Assembly (NCBI GenBank): GCA_022393335.1 | Contig: JAJEKB010000927.1 | Coordinates: 38,805-102,804, forward strand | Length of the DNA: 64,000 nt | Source: Macrotrachela quadricornifera | Taxonomy: Eukaryota; Rotifera; Eurotatoria; Philodinida; Philodinidae | Reading direction: 5' to 3' | Shown here: positions 12,003 to 25,740 of the stretch, in pieces | Position numbering within the stretch: the first letter of the stretch is position 1 | How the letters are laid out: the number at the start of each line of letters is the position of its first letter | Translations under genes and position numbers: made by a program | The notes under the pieces: generated by a model | Database searches by the model: none | The model's input: only the letters and a program-made list of their open reading frames with translations | Told to the model about the DNA's origin: nothing

Positions 12003-13120
12003 TTATTGATAATAAAACATAATAATCTAAAAATGATATATCAATGAGTAGATCTTTGTATGTGTGCTGTTCTTCTTAAGTTGAATAATAGTATAAGATA
12101 TATAATAAGAAGGAGAGAAGAAGAAAAAAACGAAATAGTTTGAACTTAATGTATATATAACAGTGTGTCATTGTAAAAATTTTTGTCTTTTCTATGCATA
12201 TAAGTACATACTTGCAGAGACACTTTTTATATATATATCTTATTTATTGAACAAACTCATGTAATGTTAATCTGTACGCGAACAGGTAAAAAAAGGGAAG
12301 AGATTATTATACTATATAACATTATTGTATAATGAATAGAAGAAATTTATAATAGCTTTGCTTAATCATATTATATTGAGCCAATATAATACAATGTGAC
12401 CTAAAAGCACTAGTTAGTCATTTCTCTTTTTTTTTTCTTTGTTCTTACTTGTTTCTAAGGAACAATTTCATTATTTAAATAGACCAAATCAGTATGAAAT
12501 TATTCAGACAATTTGTTGTTCATTTATTTTCTCAATTTTTTTTTTCTTCACTCTTCAAATGTAAAAAAAAAATAAATAAATACTATCAAAAGTAAATAAT
12601 AAAAAAAGAAAGGTAGCGCACACATAATGCCATCAACTTCTTCCATGAAAATTACCGAAGGTTAAGGCATTGTATAAACTAAATAAAGATGAGAAGAAAA
12701 AACAAAATATTTTATTCATTTTATTTTTTTTTCTATTAAATAGTAACATAAACGTCTTAGTAATATCGGATTGATAAAATATATATTTAAGGACTAGAAA
12801 ATAATAGATATCTTTATGTTTATTCTTATCGTAAAATATTTTCTATTAATGTTAATGAATAAAATAATTTCAATAAACAGAATCTATCTAAATTCCATCT
12901 TTTTTTTTTCTTCTTATATTTTTCAATCTATCAAAATATATAAATGTTATTCTTTCTCTTTCTTTCTTATTTTGACGTCATTTAATTTACTTTTTCTTTC
13001 ATATTTCATCTATTAAATATTTTATTTTAATCAAGACAAGCAAAAAAAAAAAACAAACAATCATACAATATTCAATATTTGTATATAACTATATATATAT
13101 ACACATAAAATCATTCATCT
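12003..13120. other. Intergenic interval, no gene seen
   Basis: Very AT-rich sequence with homopolymer and TA runs between two minus-strand genes. No coding frame with a splice or homology signal was seen. Confidence 0.5.
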
Positions 13121-13658
13121 TCAATGTTCATCTTGTTTTTTATCTTTCTCACAAAATTTTTGAACACCTTTTGCTAAAAGTAATCCACCAAGTACACCAA
13201 TAAGAGCAGCAGCAGCTGGTTTTACATAATCCATATAATCAGTTTCATCTTCTTTTTCTTCATCAGGTTTTTGCATTGTCTTTATACGATCACGAATTTG
13301 TTGAGTATAACCAGCTGGACGATCAGGTGTTATTGTACCATATTGACGTTCAATTATATCACGAACAATATAATTTCCTGGTAAACTATCAATTGAATTA
13401 TTAATTAAATTCGATTGTCGACGACATACTGGACCTTAGATTTTTATTTTTTAATTAAATAATTATATAATTAAATTAATAATTAAAATACTTACATTCA
13501 ATTACATTTGATCTACCTGACATTCGTGATGATGATAGATGTACTTTTAAACAATTAGAACAAAATGTATGTTGACAATCGAGAACTTTAGGATCATGAA
13601 AGATGTCTAAACAAATTGGACATTGAAGAAGATCATCAATTTTAGAAGCAGTTGCCAT
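13121..13658 (-). CDS. RING-HC finger protein with C-terminal membrane anchor
   Basis: Two coding exons (13658-13496, 13434-13121) encode 158 aa. A TRIM-like C3HC4 RING occupies about residues 13-59: CPICLDIFHDP, CQHTFCSNCL and, across the splice junction, IECPVCRR. All eight zinc ligands are present. After a charged middle comes a hydrophobic, small-residue segment (PAAAALIGVLGGLLLAKGV) near the C-terminus, consistent with a tail anchor in an organelle or ER membrane. Most RING proteins of this layout are ubiquitin ligases acting at membranes. A 5' UTR intron is visible (13729-13676, GTAAGT to TTTTTTTAG). No orthologue could be named; the length is far below full TRIM proteins. Confidence 0.82.
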
Positions 13659-13865
13659 GAAAATATTTGTATTTACTAAAAAAATTTATTTTAACTCTTG
13701 ATTTTACAGTTTATATAAATTGTACTTACCAGAATAATCAATTAGTTAATTAACAATAAAAAAAAAGGACAAAATAAATTTAATTAGATGCAATCTAAAA
13801 TATAGAAGAAATTTTTTTAATTTTTATTTACATAAATCTGACAATAGAAAGAAAAAACACAAAAA

Positions 13866-14791
13866 TCATTTATTATTATCATCTGATAATTTTTGATCAT
13901 CAAGAGGATTTTTCGATAATATTTCTTGTACATTTGTTAATTTATCAATTGTATGATGATGATGATGTGTGCTACCAAATGAATTTATTGTTTGATTATT
14001 ATTATTTGTTAGCGGAGTTAAACTATAACTTTCTCGTAGTGATGATGAAATTTGTGAGCAATCAATTGTTTTCGATTTAACAAGCGGTGGACTAGTAACA
14101 GATTTCTAATCAAAGAAAAAAAAGAAATAAAACAAAATATAAAGCAGCAGATGTGTTCTTATTTTTTCATGCAAAAAGAAAAAGATAGCAAATCAATTTA
14201 CCATAGATGTAGTTAAATCATTTATATCATTATCTTCTTCATCCATAGAATTATTTTGTGTTGCATTCATTCGAATAACTAAATGAAAACAAAAAAAAAC
14301 AATAATTTATTAAATTGATTTTTTTTATATTACCTGATGTATAAGCCTCAGGATATTTTTTATTTAATCGAATTTTTAATAATCTAAAAAAAGTCTTTTA
14401 AATTTGTTTTGTTTTTCTTTTTTTTTTGTTATAATACTTTATTCGTTTAAATATAAGATCAAGATCATTTTTCATTGTTGTTAATAATTGTGTATGACTT
14501 GAAAAATCACGTGTTGCATCTAGATAACGTTTTGCTGATAATTTATTAATACTATCTAATTTTTCATTTGTTTTATCTAATTGTTCAAGTCTAAAATATT
14601 AAAAAAATATTTAAAAAAAAACGAGAATTAATAAATCAAAAAAAGTTTTACAATGAACGTTGAACATCAAGTAAACCATGAACATCTTGATTATTAATTT
14701 CATTTAAGAATAAATTAATAAATGATGATGCTGGTGTTACGTTAGATGGTGTAGTTGGAGCCGTTGCTGATGAATCAGTATTTGATTCCAT
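13866..14791 (-). CDS. KXD1: KxDL motif-containing protein 1 (BORC subunit)
   Basis: Five exons (14791-14652, 14590-14438, 14383-14334, 14278-14202, 14105-13866) encode 219 aa. The core is helical: LLDVQRSL, then LEQLDKTNEKLDSINKLS, then the signature MKNDLDLIFKRIKLLKIRLN and KKYPEAYTS, matching human KXD1 ([26 protein letters not shown]). The human KxDL is represented by KNDLDLIF. KXD1 is a subunit of BORC, which recruits ARL8 to lysosomes and controls their movement along microtubules. The C-terminal 80 residues are low complexity, with a run of five His. The start codon lies 8 nt after a TATCTTTTAG, a probable trans-splice acceptor. Confidence 0.88.
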
Positions 14792-14799
14792 TGATTAAT

Positions 14800-14811
14800 C
14801 TAAAAGATAAT
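14800..14811 (-). promoter_or_regulatory. Probable spliced-leader acceptor of KXD1
   Basis: On the minus strand TTATCTTTTAG precedes the KXD1 ATG by 8 nt with no upstream coding exon in sight. This fits a trans-splice acceptor; bdelloids are known to add a spliced leader. A 5' UTR cis-intron is the alternative. Confidence 0.45.
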
Positions 14812-16006
14812 AATCGAAAAACGAAAATAATATCTTAAGTAACATATAAAGAGAGAAAAAGAAAATATATTATTTATAATCAATTCAAAATTGTATATGG
14901 TCCTTTTCCCAACTTGAATAGCATCATACGTGTATGATAAGTTGATCATGATGAGTCATTGAATAATTTAGCTTATTTAATTAATAGTAAAAGATAAGGA
15001 AATGTTTATATTTCGATTGATTAGATCTTATTGTAAGGTATTAATTTAGAAAAAAATTATTAGATAATTTATTATAAATATTGTCATAGAGCGACAACTA
15101 TCGATGATAAAAGATTCTGAATATTAATCTCTAGAACCAGAAAATGTTATTTCTATCTCTTTAGTTTAGAATGGCCAATATATAATTAATATAAGGCTAA
15201 ATCGATTGACACGCAATAAACTTTAAGTCTTCAACCATATTTTTGATGTGACTAAGCATTGCCGTCATAAAAGCAATGATGAATTCGTGTCCATAAATCA
15301 TAAAATTTTTTCTTTTTGATTATCACGATCTCTTCTTGTTAAATGCTGTATAGTGTTAATAATAATCCGATATATCGATTTGATCGTTAAAAATGATATA
15401 AATATGTTTCAATAATAAGAAAAAAAAGTAAAGTATTTTTTATCTTAAAATAATCAATAACACGATTTCAAAACATCTGTTTATGTAAAATAAACTTTTT
15501 ATTGTAAGTTGTCTAATACTTGACGATCAGTACTTTCAACTAAATAAGATCATTAGAGTTTTAATATAAAATGCACTCGTCATATATAATAAAATTCATT
15601 TTTTTCTGATGGTTAGCACCATCTACTGAATTTTCTCAGGATTGGCTCATAAAATTAAGTTTATCTCTTCAAAAACTAGGTTGTTATATATACCTGAATG
15701 GAAAGAATGTAATAATAATACAGCAAGTAAAACCGATGAATCATATAAATTGATATTCAAATTAGCACAAAAAAAAACGTCTTTCTGACGTTTTATTGTG
15801 TCACTTTTTTCTACATGTTTGTAATGGGAATTTTTATATTATACTAAAGAGTTATTCTATTATTTGAAGATTTTATGATAAGTTCGTATTTATTATTAAT
15901 TAGTTCTGAATTTTAGATAAGCTTTTTTTTGTCAACAAAACCTGATGATATAGTTAGATCGCGAATTAATTTGATTTATAATTTTTATATTTACTTGAAA
16001 AAAATG
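14812..16006. other. Intergenic interval between divergent KXD1 and ARFGEF genes
   Basis: About 1.2 kb of AT-rich sequence separates two head-to-head genes and must hold both promoters. A short hairpin (cacaaaaaa...acgtc, tttct, gacgt...ttgtg) lies at 15766-15800. No gene was seen. Confidence 0.5.
15766..15800. repeat. Short hairpin (aacgtc/gacgtt stem)
   Basis: A 7-bp perfect stem (aaacgtc and gacgttt) with a five-base loop is extended by imperfect cacaa/ttgtg pairing. It lies in the intergenic region upstream of ARFGEF. Function unknown; it could be the centre of a small element. Confidence 0.4.
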
Positions 16007-16018
16007 AAATTTTTTTAG
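16007..16018 (+). promoter_or_regulatory. Probable spliced-leader acceptor of ARFGEF
   Basis: GAAATTTTTTTAG ends 10 nt before the ATG at 16029. With no coding exon upstream this is a likely trans-splice acceptor or the end of a 5' UTR intron. Confidence 0.45.
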
Positions 16019-16028
16019 CATTATTTTA

Positions 16029-19000
16029 ATGGCTCAAAAAAATATCAAAAGTAGTGGTAGTGGAGTATCAACAACAGGACATATGGATAATAATGATATG
16101 TTTGTAAAACGAGCACTTGAAAAATTATTAAGTGATAAAGATATAAAAAAATCGCAACATCAACAATTAAAACGTACATGTGAAGCAGCTCTTGGTTTGT
16201 TTATTTTTATAACAATTTATAATAGAGAAATTCTTTTAAATTTCTTTTGTAGCCTCTCTTACAAAAAATACTCAAAATACTGGGTAAAACAAATAAAATG
16301 TTTTTCTAAATAAGTTTTTTATTTTTATTTAGTATATCATCCATAAATGAAGTATATTTTCTTCCATTTGAATTAGCTTGTGCATCAAACCATTCTCGAA
16401 TGGTTGATACAGCACTTGATTGTCTTCAAGTAAAGAATTCTAAATATAATTTTTTCTTTTTTCTATTTTTTTTTGTTTTTTTAGAAACTTCTTTTAAATG
16501 GTCATATAATTGGTACTATTATTGATCCAACAGATTCAACAAAACTTTTAATAGATAGAATTGTATCAATAGTTTCAACATGTTTTCGTGGTGTACAAAC
16601 AGAAGAAAAAGTTGAATTACAAATAATAAAAATTTATTTAACTATAATGACATCACAAACAATTGAAATTCATCAACGTAGTGTCTTACAAATAGTTAAA
16701 ACTTGTTTTAATATTTATTTAACAAGTCGTTCAAAAATAAATGAAGCAACAGCACAAGGTTCTCTTTCACAAATTCTTACAGGAATATTTTCAAAAATGG
16801 AACAAAAAATGGTTACAAAAAAAATATTTTGTTTTTTTAATTTTTATAGAAAATTATTTTATTCTTCTAGAGTTTAGTTAATGAACGAAAAAGAAAAGAA
16901 AATACTAATATAGTACTAAATGATAATGATCAAGAACAATTAATTATTAAAGAGATTCTTAATGATATTGTAGAGAAAATTTGTTATGGTAAAAAAAAGA
17001 GAATTCTTTCTTTGCTTTTATTTGAAATAATTAAAACTAATATGTTTAGATGAAGCAATACAAGAACAAACAAATACTTCATTATCAACAAATGAAATTA
17101 TTGAAGATACTCAATCAACACAAGGCGAAATTAATGATGAAATATCACAACATAATGGAGGTATTATATATTCATTTTTTACGAAATAAGAGCTAAAAAA
17201 GAATGTTAAAATATAAAACAAGACTTTTGAATTTATTATTCATAGACTATAACTACTTATAAATGTATACGCAACCTAAAAAGTTTCAGGATAATATTGA
17301 TTTAATGGTACCTACTTAATCGAATCTAATATCAAATGTATACAGTATTGACTTAAACCAATTTGTCAAATATATATATCTTTTGATAATAACTATCAAT
17401 TATTTTGTTTCATATTTGAATTCTACAGAATTTATGCTAATATTTAGCATATACTAAGTCAAAGAAGGGAACTAGTCTTTTTATCGTAATCAAATAAAAA
17501 AAGGCAATAACTTGTGATCCTAGTTTTACCATACAGTTATCGAATGAAAATTAAAAATAAATATAATTATTTAGATTCTCAATCTATTGATGATCAATCG
17601 TCTGTGAAAACTACAATGTCAAATTCTTTATCAGCTGATGAATTATCTGCTGATAATTATTTTAAAAATGCATATTATGTTTTTCGTGCTTTATGTAAAT
17701 TATCTGATCGTGATATAAAAGATAAAGGAAATACTGATTCAAAGTATATAAATAATAAAAATAAATAAATTTAAAAAAAAATAAATGTATTATCTAATAT
17801 AGAATAAATTTGGATCTTAAATCTCGAATATTTTCTTTACGTTTAATAATGCAAATTCTTCAATCATCAGGACCAATATTTCGTTCATCAGAAGCTTTTC
17901 TTCAAATAATAAAAACAAATTTATGTGTATCATTATCACGTAATGGTGTATCATCAATACCTGAATTATTTGAAATGGCATTATTTAATTTTGTTGAATT
18001 ACTTGATAAATTTAAATCACATTTAAAAATACAAATTGAAGTAAATTTAAAATTTTATTATTATTATTATTTATTTTATTAAATAGGTTTTATTTCGAGA
18101 AATATTTTTAACTATACTTGAAACATCAAATAGTTCATTTCGTCATAAATGGCTTGTTATTCAAACATTAGCAAAAGTTTCTGCAGGTAAATTGTTTTTT
18201 TTTCTGATTAAAAAAACTATTAATTTTATTTTTCTTTTTAAAATAGATGCTCAAATAATTGTTGATTTATTTATTAATTATGATTGTTCAATGCGTTCAG
18301 CAAATATATTTGAACGTCTTGTAATTGTTCTTTCACGTGCAGCACAAGGTCGACAAGCTGTAGAATTAGGTATGATTATATATAAAAATAATACAAATAA
18401 TTTTATTTTTATTCAAATAGGTTGTACACATACTGAAGAACATAATTTACGAATGAAAGGTCTTGAATGTCTTGTGTCAATATTAAAATGTATGGTTGAA
18501 TGGAGTAAAGATTTATATATTAATCCACATTTACAAAGCAATTTAGGTTTATTATTTAAATAATTTTCATTTTATATTTTTGAAAGAATTGTTTTTGCTT
18601 AGGACCAGATTCTAAACCATTAAATGAAAATGGTTATGATGAAGATAGTAATCGTTCATCATCAGGTTATGTTGGTAGTGGTATACGTCGTACAGATTCA
18701 AGTGGTTCAATAAATTCTTCTCAATCATTTGAACATACAAATGATTTTGAATTAGTTTTACAACGTAAACAATTATATGAAAAAGGAATTGATTTATTTA
18801 ATCAAAATCCTAAGAAAGGATTAGAATATTTAATTGATAAAAATTTATTAAATAATGAACCAGAAGATATAGCACAATTTTTTCATTCATATCAAGATTT
18901 ATTAGATAGAACAATTATTGGAGATTGTTTAGGTGAAAATGATACACATCATAAACAAATTATGTATGCATATATTGATCAACTTGATTTTATACAAATG

Positions 19001-22000
19001 GATTTTTTAGCAGCATTAAGAAAATTTCTTTCAGGCTTTCGTTTACCTGGTGAAGCACAAAAAATTGATAGATTAATGGAAAAATTTGCTGCAAGATATT
19101 GTGAATGTAATTCGAAGTGAGATATTTATTTAAAAATAAAATAATTAAAAATTAAAAATTATTATTATTTATTTTAGTTTGGAAATATTTGCCAGTGCTG
19201 ATGCTGCATATGTTCTTGCTTATTCAATTATAATGCTTACAACAGATTTACATAGTATAAATGTAAGTCAATTTTTAATAAATATATAAAATATATAAAA
19301 ATAAAATTGAATAGGTTAAGAAAAAAATGACTAAAGAACAATATATTAAAATGAATCGTGGTATAAATGATAGTCGAGATATTCCAGAAGAATTTTTATC
19401 AAAAATTTATGATGAAATTAAAAATGAAGAAATTAAACTTAAAGGAGGAGCAACAACAACAACAACAAAACGTGGAACAAAAGATAATATTATTAATGAT
19501 AAACAACGAGAATTATTATTTAATATACAAATGAAAGATGTTGAATTAATTGCACGTGATTTAATGTCTAATGCTGGTTCATTAAGTGAAGAATTTACTA
19601 TAGCAAAAAATTTAGAACATGTTCGACCAATGTTTCAAGTAAATTAAAACAACAAAAAAATTATTCTTTTTTATTAATTTTTTTTTCTATTATGTAGAAA
19701 GCATGGTCACCATGTTTAGCAGCATTTAGTGTTAATCTTCAGGATAATGATCATATCGATCTTGCAAATTTATGTTTAACTGGTATTAGTTATGCTATAC
19801 GTATAGCTTGTATTTTTCATATGGAGGTTTGTTTTATTGATTATTTTGTATTTCAAAAAAAAAAAACAAATATTGTTTTAATAAATTAGCTTGAACGTAA
19901 TGCATTTATTCAAGCATTATCACGTTTTACATTACTTATGGCAACATCACAAGTTATGGAAATAAAAGCAAAAAATGTTGAATGTCTTAAAACATTAATA
20001 TCAATTGCACAAACAGATGGAAATTATCTTGGTGAAGCTTGGTATGATGTAAGTATAGAAAAAAATTTTAAATAAAAATAAAAAACAAAAAATTTAATTT
20101 AGATTTTAAAATGTATTAGTCAATTAGAATTAGCACAATTATTTGGTATTCATGGTAATAGAGGAAGATTATCAGTATCAAATAATCATCATCATCATCA
20201 TCATCCTCATTCGAATGTATCGGTTAATAATACTCCAACAACATTTAGTTTACCATTTGATAATCTTTTTAATACTGAGAAAGGTATATTGAAAATCAAA
20301 ATTTTTGGATCATTTCAAATAGATTTGAGTTATTAATATAGTCGATAGAATCTTTGTAGATTAATTTTATTCTTAAAATAATTATTGTTAGAATGTCATG
20401 AAAGTATTAAACTTTCGATAATTTTATTGATTTTGAAAAATTCTTAATTTACTTTTTAGGTCAATTAAATAAACGATTACAATCTGCACAAGATCAAATA
20501 CATGAAACAAGTTCTCAACGAATTGTTGTTTCTGTTGATCGTATTTTTTCTGGATCCGCACGATTAGATGGTGATGCTATTGGTAAAGAAAACACAAAAA
20601 TCTTTTTGTTTTTTTTTTTAATAGAAAACTTTTTATTTTTTTAATTCCAGTGGCATTTGTTCGTAGTTTATGTCATGTATCAATGGATGAATTATATTCT
20701 AATCCACCACGAATGTTTAGTTTATTAAAAGTTGTCGAAATATCATATTATAATATGGGACGTATTCGTCTTCAATGGTCAAGAATATGGGAAATAGTTG
20801 GTGATCATTTTAATAAAGTTTGTTTTTTATTTAAAAAATAAAAATAAAATTCTTCCTTTTTTTTTAATATGATTAGGCTGCTTGTCATCCAGTACAAGAT
20901 GTATCATTTTTTGCAGTTGATTCATTACGACAATTATCAATGAAATTTCTTGAAAAAGGCGAATTTCCAAATTTTCGTTTTCAAAAAGAATTTCTTAAAC
21001 CATTTGAAATCATTATGAAAAAAAATTCGTATGTATTTAAATTGAATTTTTTTGTTTTCTATTTTTCAAATTAAAATCTATTGAATATTTTTTTTGTTTT
21101 TAATTAGATCATTAACAATACGTGATATGGTTGTTCGTTGTATAACACATTTTGTTGATGCACAAGCAAAAAATATTCGTTCAGGTTGGAAAAATATATT
21201 TAGTGTTTTTCAAATGGCAGCTACAGATAATGATATACAAATTATTGAATTAGCTTTTCAAACATGTACACTTATTATTAGTAAAGAATTTTAATTAAAA
21301 AACAATCTTTATTTCGTTTGTTTTTTTGAATATATTAGGTGTTGTATTTGATCGTCATTTTCCATCAATACTTGATAGTTTTCAAGATGCTGTTAAATGT
21401 TTATCAGAATTTGCTTGTAATATTTCATTTCCTGACACATCAATGGAAGCAATACGATTAATAAGACAATGTGCTAAATATGTTGCAGAAAAATCCCAAG
21501 TAATTGAATTGATTTTAAGAAAATTTTTTTTTTATTATATTAAATAGATTTTTTATGAACATGCTGGAGAAGATTTAGTTAATGTATCTGAAGAAGATCG
21601 AATTTGGGTTAAAGGATGGTTTCCAATTTTATTTGAATTATCATGTATTATAAGTCGATGTAAACTTGATGTGCGAACAAGGTAAAATATTTAAGAATAT
21701 ATAAATGTTTTTTTTTTTCGTTGAATTTTTGTATTAATGTTTAAATAATTAAGAACTCGAAATCATTGTTTAGTTTAGGAGAAAATTTTCAATTACATTT
21801 CATTAGATCTATTTAATCTTAATTGATTTTTTTTTAGAGCATTAACAGTTATGTTTGAAATAATAAAAAATTATGGTGAAGCGTTTACTCCAAATTGGTG
21901 GATTGAATTATTTAATGTTGTTTTTCGTATTTTTGATAATATGAAATTACCAGATACACAAATAGAGGTAGAATTTAAAATTTTCTTGTTTTTTTTTTCG

Positions 22001-25000
22001 ATTGTTTTATATTAGAAAATTGAATGGATGACAACAACATGTAATCATGCTTTATATGCTATTGTTGACGTATTTACACAATTTTATAATGAAATACCTG
22101 AATCCCTTATTGATGATTTATATAGTCAATTAAAATGGTGTGTTAATCAAGGTAGAATATTTCTTTTCAACAAAAGAAAATTATTAATTTAATTGATATT
22201 TATAGATAATGAACAATTAGCAAAATCAGGAACAAATTGTTTAGAAAATTTTGTTATTGCTTGTGGTCAACATTTTTCAGAAAATATTTGGCAAAGAACA
22301 TGTGCTTGTATATTAGAAGTTTTTCGTTCAACTTTACCTGAAATGTATGTTATTAAATTGAATGAATATCATATATACAAAAATGTTTTTTCTAGACTTT
22401 TAACATGGCGACCAGATGCTGAATTATCAGGAATGGCAACAATTAATGAAACAAGTGTATGTTATTTATATATATAAATAAAACAAAAATTTTGTTTTTT
22501 TTTGTTTAAATATTATAGATGCTTGATCGTACAGATAGTTCATTTGATTATGCAGCAGTTGAATCAGCTGCTAGTCAACATAATCGTATGGTAAGAGCTG
22601 GTAGTGTAGCCAGTGTAAATAGTTCTGTATCTGATCAACATGAATCAAATTCAAATAATCGACAATCATTTAGTATTAATAGCGAACGAACAAGTATAGA
22701 AAATAATTTTCAAACGAAGAAAAATGTTTTTTTCTATATTACTTTAGAAGCAAATTCAGATTTTTATCTTTTTCAAAGTTTATCAATCAAATGTATTGTT
22801 CAAATTGAACTTATTCAAACAATTGATAATATTATTTTTTATCCATCAACAAGTAAAAAAGAAGATTTACAATATATTTCAATAGCACGTGTAAGAATAT
22901 ATTTATTAATTTACTAATATCATTTAAAACTAACCTATTAACCTTAGAAATATACTTCAGTTGAATCAGAGGTATTAATAAAAATAAAAAGATAAGCTAA
23001 ACAGCATGCTCGATTGTTTTGCTCTTATTTAATTTATTTTCAATATTTTTTATTATTTATATTGAAATATTTAAGGCATTAGCAAGTGCACCAATTGGAC
23101 AAGAAAATTTAAGTTATTTTTCAAATTTGAATGATATACATAATGATTATGCAATGTATTCATATATGGATATTGATCAATTAATTTTGCTCGTTGATTG
23201 TTTAATTGAATCACATATGTTTGCTCGTGCATTTAATTCTAATAATGAACAAAGAAATATTTTATGGAAAGCTGGTAAAAAAATAACAAAAATAAAAATA
23301 ATTACTTTGATTTTCTATTAAAGGGTATCGAGGCAAGGCGAAACCAAATTTATTAATACATGAAACAAATAGTATTGCTTGTGCATTCCGTATTCTTTTC
23401 CGTTTATACAGTGATCCAAAACATATCGATTCAAATGATTTACTCAAACGACGAATACTCAAGTTTGTATTAAGAATGATTTTTTTTTAAATTAAAAGAT
23501 CTATAAAAGCATGAGTAAATAATGATTGTTAAGTCTTCACCTCTGAAAAACCGATGTCAGGGTAGGTACATGTAATTGACATGAAATTTTCAAGATATAT
23601 TGGAGCTGTAGTGAAGGTGTTATGATAAAAATTTCAGCCTTATATCATAACATTTGAGGAAGATATTGATCAAACAATGGCCAAAAATAGTATATCAGGC
23701 TTATTCTATTTATTTAGTTTTTTATTTATTTGAGAGAACATGTCAGATTGCATTGCAGTACAAAGCCTTTTTTAAGTGGAGAAAAGAGATGAGAAGTTCA
23801 ATGACACGAAAAACATGTTAAACATGCACTAATTTATATAAGTATCCGTAAATATATTTAAAAAAAAATGTTCTTTGAAAGAAAAAAAATATATATTAAA
23901 TACGTAGAATAGATGGAGACAGAATTTCTGCTTATGTAATCAAAAAGACATAAGCTAAGAACAAACGCCCATTTTTCACTTAGTAGATAATGGAAATCAT
24001 CAAGAATTGTTCACTATAAATGGACTTTTAAATAAAATAAAAAAATTATAGCGCTTCTGAAAGATCCATCTTTCCATGCATTTATCTCAATTTCGAACGA
24101 AAATAGATTTTTTAAAGGAAAACTTTAACTTTTTAAATTTATATTTTATTTTATTAGATTGACTCGTGACGGTTTGGAATATTATTTAACATTACAATCA
24201 GAAAGTCATCGTGATGCATGGACCAGTGTACTCATACTTTTGTTAACAAAATTATTAAAACTTAATGAAGAACAAGTATGATTTAAACTTTAATAAAATT
24301 TCATGATATCATTAAAACTCATATTAATAATTGAGAGATTAATTAAAATTTAATATTTTTCATCTGATATCCTTATCTTAATCAACATTATCTAAAATAT
24401 CGAAATCTAAGTTTTAGCATGTTTAAATAAATTAAATGAAAGAATTAGTAGTTGTTTGCTATTGAGTTAGTTTAATCTGCATCACAAAAATACAGTAATG
24501 TTGATTGTTATTAAACAAAACCGTTGTCGTGTTTATTCTTTCTTTCGGTATATAAAAACTATGCTACTTGAAAAAGAAGAACGCATTCAAATGTCCTGAG
24601 GAGGCGTAGAAATAGTATGATAATACAATGAATCTTTGAGTTAGTTAGAGGAACTTCAGATCTATAGTACAAAAACACAATGTAATAAAATAACCATTTG
24701 TATTGTATCTTGAGCTGCCGATCTGAAATCTTACTATGTAAATCAAAAGTCAATATCGAAAATTCTTTGTACTGTCATAGTATTTTCCTGATTTCTAAGG
24801 AAAGATTTTCATGTATGACAGTCTTCCGAATGATTTCATTTTATAGATTATCGAAGAAAAAGATGATCGGACTACTCCTCTTTCAATTGGTGAAAATCAC
24901 AGACCGATATCGCTTGTTGTTACTGAGTTTTTTAATTTGAACCAAATTCTCTTTAATTCTGTCGCAAATATTAGTTATGGATAGTATTTGATAAGTAAAA

Positions 25001-25516
25001 CTGAATTCTAATATGTAAACATCTTTAATTGTTCAGATTTCGATGGTCTATAATTTAATATATTACATAAAACTTTTGTTAATTTGTTGTTACCTTAAAG
25101 AATTTAGATTTATAGAAATAATGTTTGATAATATTGTTTCTGTAATGCCATGAGTGTTCGAAAGTTGAAGACTATCTAATTTTTCACTACTTTATCTAAA
25201 CACATGAAAAACTAGATATCAAGGTTTTTAGATGATATTAATTAAGATGAATATATCAGATCAAAAAATAAAAATTTTGATTCAGCATCTCGATTATTAA
25301 CATGGTTTTCTATGATTTCATAAAAATTTTCATAATTAATTTTATATATATTTTTTTTTATAGTTTAAATATTTTGCAAAAGAAATGTATACATTTATTA
25401 CTGAAATAGTTATATTCGAATTAAAAGCTGAATTACGATATATATTACGAGAATTTCTATTTCGTATTGGTCGTGCATTCAATATAAACAGTGATTTAAT
25501 TAATTCCATATCATAA
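16029..25516 (+). CDS. ARFGEF1/2: Brefeldin A-inhibited guanine nucleotide-exchange protein (BIG1/BIG2)
   Basis: A Sec7-domain exchange factor that loads class I ARF GTPases with GTP at the trans-Golgi and endosomes, starting coat recruitment. Thirty-three exons join in phase into 1792 aa (human BIG2 1785): first 16029-16194, 16253-16283, 16333-16429, 16485-16811; Sec7 across 18603-19116, 19178-19262, 19315-19638; last 24158-24275 and 25364-25516. Visible parts: DCB ([15 protein letters not shown]), HUS box ([16 protein letters not shown]), then [16 protein letters not shown]. Sec7 (about residues 594-785) holds [20 protein letters not shown] with the catalytic Glu near residue 686, then [23 protein letters not shown] blocks include [16 protein letters not shown] and [16 protein letters not shown] poly-His stretch (near 20182) is unusual. 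Two late introns (695 and 1088 bp) are far longer than the rest. Confidence 0.96.
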
Positions 25517-25740
25517 TGTATTCCTTTTTTTTTTTTGTCTTTTATTTTCATTTGTTTCACACATTCCGTACCATTTTTTCTCACTGTTCAAAGCTTTTTT
25601 TTTTTTATTTATTATATACACAAAATGATTAATAATCGATAATTATTTTTTGTTGAACTTAATGTGAACTTATATAATATATACATATATATAAATATTA
25701 TTCTTCTGCTTTTTTGTTTTTTTCGTTCTGAGATTAAATT
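25517..25740. other. Short spacer between ARFGEF and OXCT1 with acceptor-like site
   Basis: Only 224 bp separate the ARFGEF stop from the OXCT1 start, same strand. A pyrimidine tract (25701-25730) ends in AG at 25731-25732, 8 nt before the OXCT1 ATG. This looks like a trans-splice acceptor and would suit a two-gene operon, though a separate compact promoter is possible. Confidence 0.4.

Noticed and set aside
22728..22749. A 22-nt GT...AG segment in ARFGEF exon 28
   Set aside because: Too short for an intron, and removing it would break the frame; kept as coding.
24559..24940. Open frames on both strands within the last ARFGEF intron
   Set aside because: They lie in a 1.1-kb intron and show no recognisable protein; chance frames.
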